Shown piece after piece: positions 6,260 to 8,570 of a stretch of DNA of 8,570 bases. Origin of the DNA: Acinetobacter sp. (GTDB lineage Bacteria; Pseudomonadota; Gammaproteobacteria; Pseudomonadales; Moraxellaceae); contig JASLIY010000232.1 of assembly GCA_030152675.1 (NCBI GenBank), forward strand, positions 1-8,570, given 5' to 3'. Position numbers and translations under genes: made by a program. Within the stretch, counting starts at the first letter, position 1, and each line of letters starts with the position of its first letter. A model generated the notes under the pieces. It was not told the DNA's origin and searched no databases. It worked only from the letters and a program-made list of their open reading frames with translations.

Positions 6260-6272
6260 GTCACCATATAAA
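6244..6272 (+). promoter_or_regulatory. Candidate pbpG promoter (TATAAA -10)
   Basis: TATAAA at 6267-6272 is a fair -10 element. The hexamer 17 bases upstream (6244-6249, AGTTCA) is a poor -35, so an activator may be needed or the true promoter may lie elsewhere. It would give a leader of roughly 55-60 bases containing the hairpin at 6286-6317. Confidence 0.3.
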
Positions 6273-6285
6273 TGTAAGTCATATT

Positions 6286-6317
6286 TGAGGTAAGAAGCAA
6301 GATTGCTAAAAACCTCA
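6286..6317 (+). repeat. Symmetric hairpin in the pbpG leader
   Basis: TGAGGT (6286-6291) pairs with ACCTCA (6312-6317), and inside it AGCA (6296-6299) pairs with TGCT (6304-6307) around a 4-base loop AGAT. The two stems are separated by exactly four unpaired bases on each side. It ends eight bases before the pbpG Shine-Dalgarno AGTAGG (6326-6331), so it could affect translation, or act as a DNA operator. Confidence 0.5.
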
Positions 6318-6336
6318 CTGAGATAAGTAGGTTGCC

Positions 6337-7395
6337 GTGAAAAAATCTAAAACTATCCTAAAGCATGTATTGAGTTTATCAGTACTACTTAGCTTAAGCT
6401 CAATGAGTTTTGCAGATCTTGTAATGAATACCTCAGGGCCTGCTACACATGCTGCTCAAGCGCAGCAAGCATCATTGAATTGGTCATCAGATGATGTCAA
6501 TCAATTGCTCAACGATGACAGTGTGGTTTCACCACAAGGTTCAACGTCTGTCACCACGACGATTCGTAAATCGAATGGTGCGACCGTTGCCAATGCACCA
6601 GCCTCCACCGCTCACATCTATGACACCAATAACTATAGCAGCCAGCCTTCAGTCAATGCGCGCGCGGCCTTGGTCATGGATGCGCAAACGGGTGAGGTGC
6701 TTTACAGTAAAAATACCAATGCGGCTTTGCCAATGGCGTCGATCACCAAATTGATGACGGCTGTTGTAACTGCAGATGCACGCTTGAACATGTCAGAAAA
6801 TATTACCTTACAGCAAATTGACTTTGCTGGTGCTGGTGGTAAAAACTCGAGCTCGACTTTAAAAGTCGGCGACACCATGAACCGTGCCGAGATGTTACTT
6901 GTGGCATTGATGAAATCTGAAAATCCTGCGGCTGCAGCATTGGCACGTACTTATCCAGGCGGTCGTCCTGCATTTGTTGCGGCCATGAATGCCAAAGCGC
7001 GTCAGTTGGGGATGACATCTACACGCTACACCGAGTCGACTGGTTTAGATCCACGTAATGTGGCTTCAGCGCGTGATTTAGGCATTTTGGTCAGTGCAGC
7101 TTACCAATACGGCGTCATTCGCCAATTCTCAACCACGGCGCAATATGACTTCAATTTGGGCTATCGTGTTCTAAAGTCAAACAACACCAATGCAATGGTG
7201 CGTAATGGCGGTTGGAACATCAATATTTCAAAAACAGGCTATATCAATGAAGCCGGGCGTTGTGTCGCAATGCATACTACGGTGAATTCACGTCCTGCTG
7301 TGGTGGTATTGTTGGGTGCAAGCACCTCGCAAGCACGTACCACGGATGCAACCAACTTATTGAATTGGGTCAGCAACTTACCAAAACGTATTTAA
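6337..7395 (+). CDS. pbpG: PBP7/8, periplasmic D-alanyl-D-alanine endopeptidase
   Basis: This is a low-molecular-weight penicillin-binding protein of the S11 peptidase family. PBP7/8 hydrolyses D-Ala-mDAP cross-links in peptidoglycan, helping wall remodelling; in A. baumannii pbpG is known to affect serum survival and virulence. The 352-residue product starts at GTG with AGTAGG five bases upstream and carries a signal peptide (basic MKKSKTILKH, hydrophobic core, likely cut after SFA at residue 26). A Ser/Thr/Asn-rich linker (about 60-105) precedes the catalytic domain. All three active-site motifs are intact: S135-x-x-K138 (SITK), S194-E-N196, and K299-T-G301. It is longer than E. coli PBP7 (about 310), chiefly because of the linker. 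There is no C-terminal amphipathic anchor like that of PBP5/6, which favours PBP7/8. The gene is divergent from gacA and ends at a strong terminator. Confidence 0.94.
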   Translation: MKKSKTILKHVLSLSVLLSLSSMSFADLVMNTSGPATHAAQAQQASLNWSSDDVNQLLNDDSVVSPQGSTSVTTTIRKSNGATVANAPASTAHIYDTNNYSSQPSVNARAALVMDAQTGEVLYSKNTNAALPMASITKLMTAVVTADARLNMSENITLQQIDFAGAGGKNSSSTLKVGDTMNRAEMLLVALMKSENPAAAALARTYPGGRPAFVAAMNAKARQLGMTSTRYTESTGLDPRNVASARDLGILVSAAYQYGVIRQFSTTAQYDFNLGYRVLKSNNTNAMVRNGGWNINISKTGYINEAGRCVAMHTTVNSRPAVVVLLGASTSQARTTDATNLLNWVSNLPKRI

Positions 7396-7433
7396 CTTAA
7401 CAATACACTTAAAACCACAGCGTTTTAAAGCAT

Positions 7434-7461
7434 AAAAAAACCTGCAGCTGCAGGTTTTTTT
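7434..7461. terminator. Bidirectional intrinsic terminator between pbpG and thrC
   Basis: A perfect 14-bp palindrome, CCTGCAGCTGCAGG (7441-7454), is flanked by seven A on the left and seven T on the right. Read from either side it gives a GC-rich stem followed by a U tract, so it can end both the pbpG transcript and the convergent thrC transcript. Confidence 0.93.
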
Positions 7462-7463
7462 AT

Positions 7464-7497
7464 GGAACACATTCAGTCGGATGAATGAATGTGTTCC
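7464..7497. repeat. 12-bp perfect inverted repeat next to the thrC stop
   Basis: GGAACACATTCA (7464-7475) and TGAATGTGTTCC (7486-7497) are exact reverse complements around a 10-base loop. For thrC it is the first hairpin after the stop codon and lies directly before the intrinsic terminator, giving a tandem pair. It has no T run of its own, only an A tract when read from thrC, so it may stabilise the 3' end or be a separate site. Confidence 0.75.
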
Positions 7498-7513
7498 CAG
7501 TGTTGAGTGTGAA

Positions 7514-8569
7514 TTACATATTCGACAAGATCGAAGTTTTCACGTCTTGCATCGTAGCATCAATGCTGAGCATCACTGCATCTTCACATTGCTTGATTGC
7601 AGTGTCTGGATCTTTTAAGCCATTACCAGTCACAGTACAGACGATCATTGAACCTTCAGCAATTTTACCGGCTTTGATGTCACGGATGGCACCGCCAACG
7701 CTGGCTGCAGAAGCAGGTTCACAGAAGATCCCTTCATACATTGACAACATGCGCTGTGCTTCTAGAATTTCAGCATCGGTGAGTTCGTCGAACCAACCTT
7801 CTGACTCTTTCACTACAGCTTTGGCATGGTTCCAGCTTTGTGGATTACCAATACGGATCGCAGTTGCCACGGTTTCAGGTTGTTCTACCGGTGCACCACG
7901 TAAGAAAGGTGCAGCACCTGATGCTTGATAACCGACCATCACTGGACGACCTTCTGGTTTCGGTCCAGTAAATGCGTCTGTTGCAGCATCATAAACCACT
8001 TGTTCAAACTGAGCGCTGTCTGCAACGGCTTCGGTATAACCCATCCAATGTGCAGTGATATTGCCGGCGTTACCTACAGGTAAGCAGTGGTAATCTGGCG
8101 CGCGACCCAGTGCATCAACGATTTCATAAGCAATGGTTTTTTGACCTTGCAAACGGAATGGGTTGATTGAGTTGACGATGGTCACAGGCGCTTGGTCAGC
8201 GACTTCTTTCACGAGGCGCATACCGTCATCAAAGTTACCGCGGATTTGCATGGTGATTGCACCATACATCATGGCTTGCGCCATTTTACCCATGGCAATT
8301 TTACCTTCTGGAATCAAAACAAAGGCTTTGATGCCAGCACGAGCCGCATAGGCTGCTGCAGATGCTGAGGTATTACCCGTAGATGCACAGATAATTGCTT
8401 TAGAGCCTTCTTCAACCGCTTTGGTTACGGCCATGGTCATACCACGGTCTTTAAAAGAACCAGTCGGGTTTAAGCCCTCATATTTCACATAGATTTCAAC
8501 GTCTTTACCAATAATGCGTGGAATATTTTCCAGTTTAATTAGCGGGGTGTTCCCCTCATTTAAAGATAT
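7514..8569 (-). CDS. thrC: Threonine synthase (5' end beyond the window)
   Basis: This PLP-dependent enzyme converts O-phosphohomoserine and water to threonine and phosphate, the last step of threonine synthesis. The frame is open to the right edge, so the GTG at 8488 is internal. The visible 351 residues begin with SLNEGNTPLIKLE and contain the PLP lysine in NPTGSFKDRG (K40 of the fragment), the substrate/cofactor segment STGNTSASAAAYAARAG, the phosphate-binding loop VGNAGN (about 165-170) and the late TGNGLKD motif. The size suggests that only a short N-terminal piece is missing, and that this is the shorter Bacillus-like class rather than the longer type of E. coli and Pseudomonas. Homoserine dehydrogenase (hom) is often the upstream partner and would lie to the right; it is not visible. 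The gene is convergent with pbpG. Confidence 0.95.
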   Translation of the reverse strand: MSLNEGNTPLIKLENIPRIIGKDVEIYVKYEGLNPTGSFKDRGMTMAVTKAVEEGSKAIICASTGNTSASAAAYAARAGIKAFVLIPEGKIAMGKMAQAMMYGAITMQIRGNFDDGMRLVKEVADQAPVTIVNSINPFRLQGQKTIAYEIVDALGRAPDYHCLPVGNAGNITAHWMGYTEAVADSAQFEQVVYDAATDAFTGPKPEGRPVMVGYQASGAAPFLRGAPVEQPETVATAIRIGNPQSWNHAKAVVKESEGWFDELTDAEILEAQRMLSMYEGIFCEPASAASVGGAIRDIKAGKIAEGSMIVCTVTGNGLKDPDTAIKQCEDAVMLSIDATMQDVKTSILSNM

Positions 8570-8570
8570 A

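Overview
The window looks like the chromosome of an Acinetobacter-type member of the Moraxellaceae (Gammaproteobacteria). The basis is protein recognition: LptG, the BPG-independent phosphoglycerate mutase, an S41 protease, PilR, GacA, PBP7/8 and a short-type threonine synthase. The consecutive gacA, pbpG, thrC order is one I associate from memory with Acinetobacter. No phage, transposon, CRISPR, tRNA or rRNA signal is visible. This is core, housekeeping-type DNA and I do not see an obvious new multi-gene system.

Layout. (1) 2-382 +, the 3' end of lptG. (2) 564-2108 +, gpmI, then a 121-bp spacer with nested inverted repeats. (3) 2230-3402 +, a secreted S41 C-terminal processing protease. (4) 3470-4993 -, an NtrC-family regulator best matched to PilR, convergent with the protease. 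(5) 4994-5479, a 486-bp stretch without a convincing gene; it contains two hairpin-forming repeats and several G tracts. (6) 5480-6115 -, a GacA response regulator starting at GTG with a strong Shine-Dalgarno. (7) 6116-6336, a divergent control region full of dyads. (8) 6337-7395 +, pbpG (PBP7/8), GTG start. (9) 7434-7497, a strong intrinsic terminator plus a second hairpin between convergent genes. (10) 7514-8569 -, thrC, whose N-terminus lies beyond the right edge.

How it fits together. Three genes act on the cell envelope: LptG exports lipopolysaccharide or lipooligosaccharide, PBP7/8 cuts peptidoglycan cross-links, and the S41 protease trims or degrades periplasmic proteins. Two are global or appendage regulators (PilR for type IV pili, GacA for the Gac/Rsm cascade). 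Two are central metabolism (glycolysis, threonine synthesis). Neither regulator has its sensor kinase in the window.

The best leads are in PilR and the gacA region. PilR carries GSFAGA where sigma-54 activators have GAFTGA, has Arg in place of the conserved receiver Thr/Ser, has a long low-complexity linker, and lacks the usual adjacent pilS. The gacA/pbpG spacer contains a GacA-box-like dyad and a symmetric hairpin ahead of pbpG. All base-pairing and promoter statements were made by eye.
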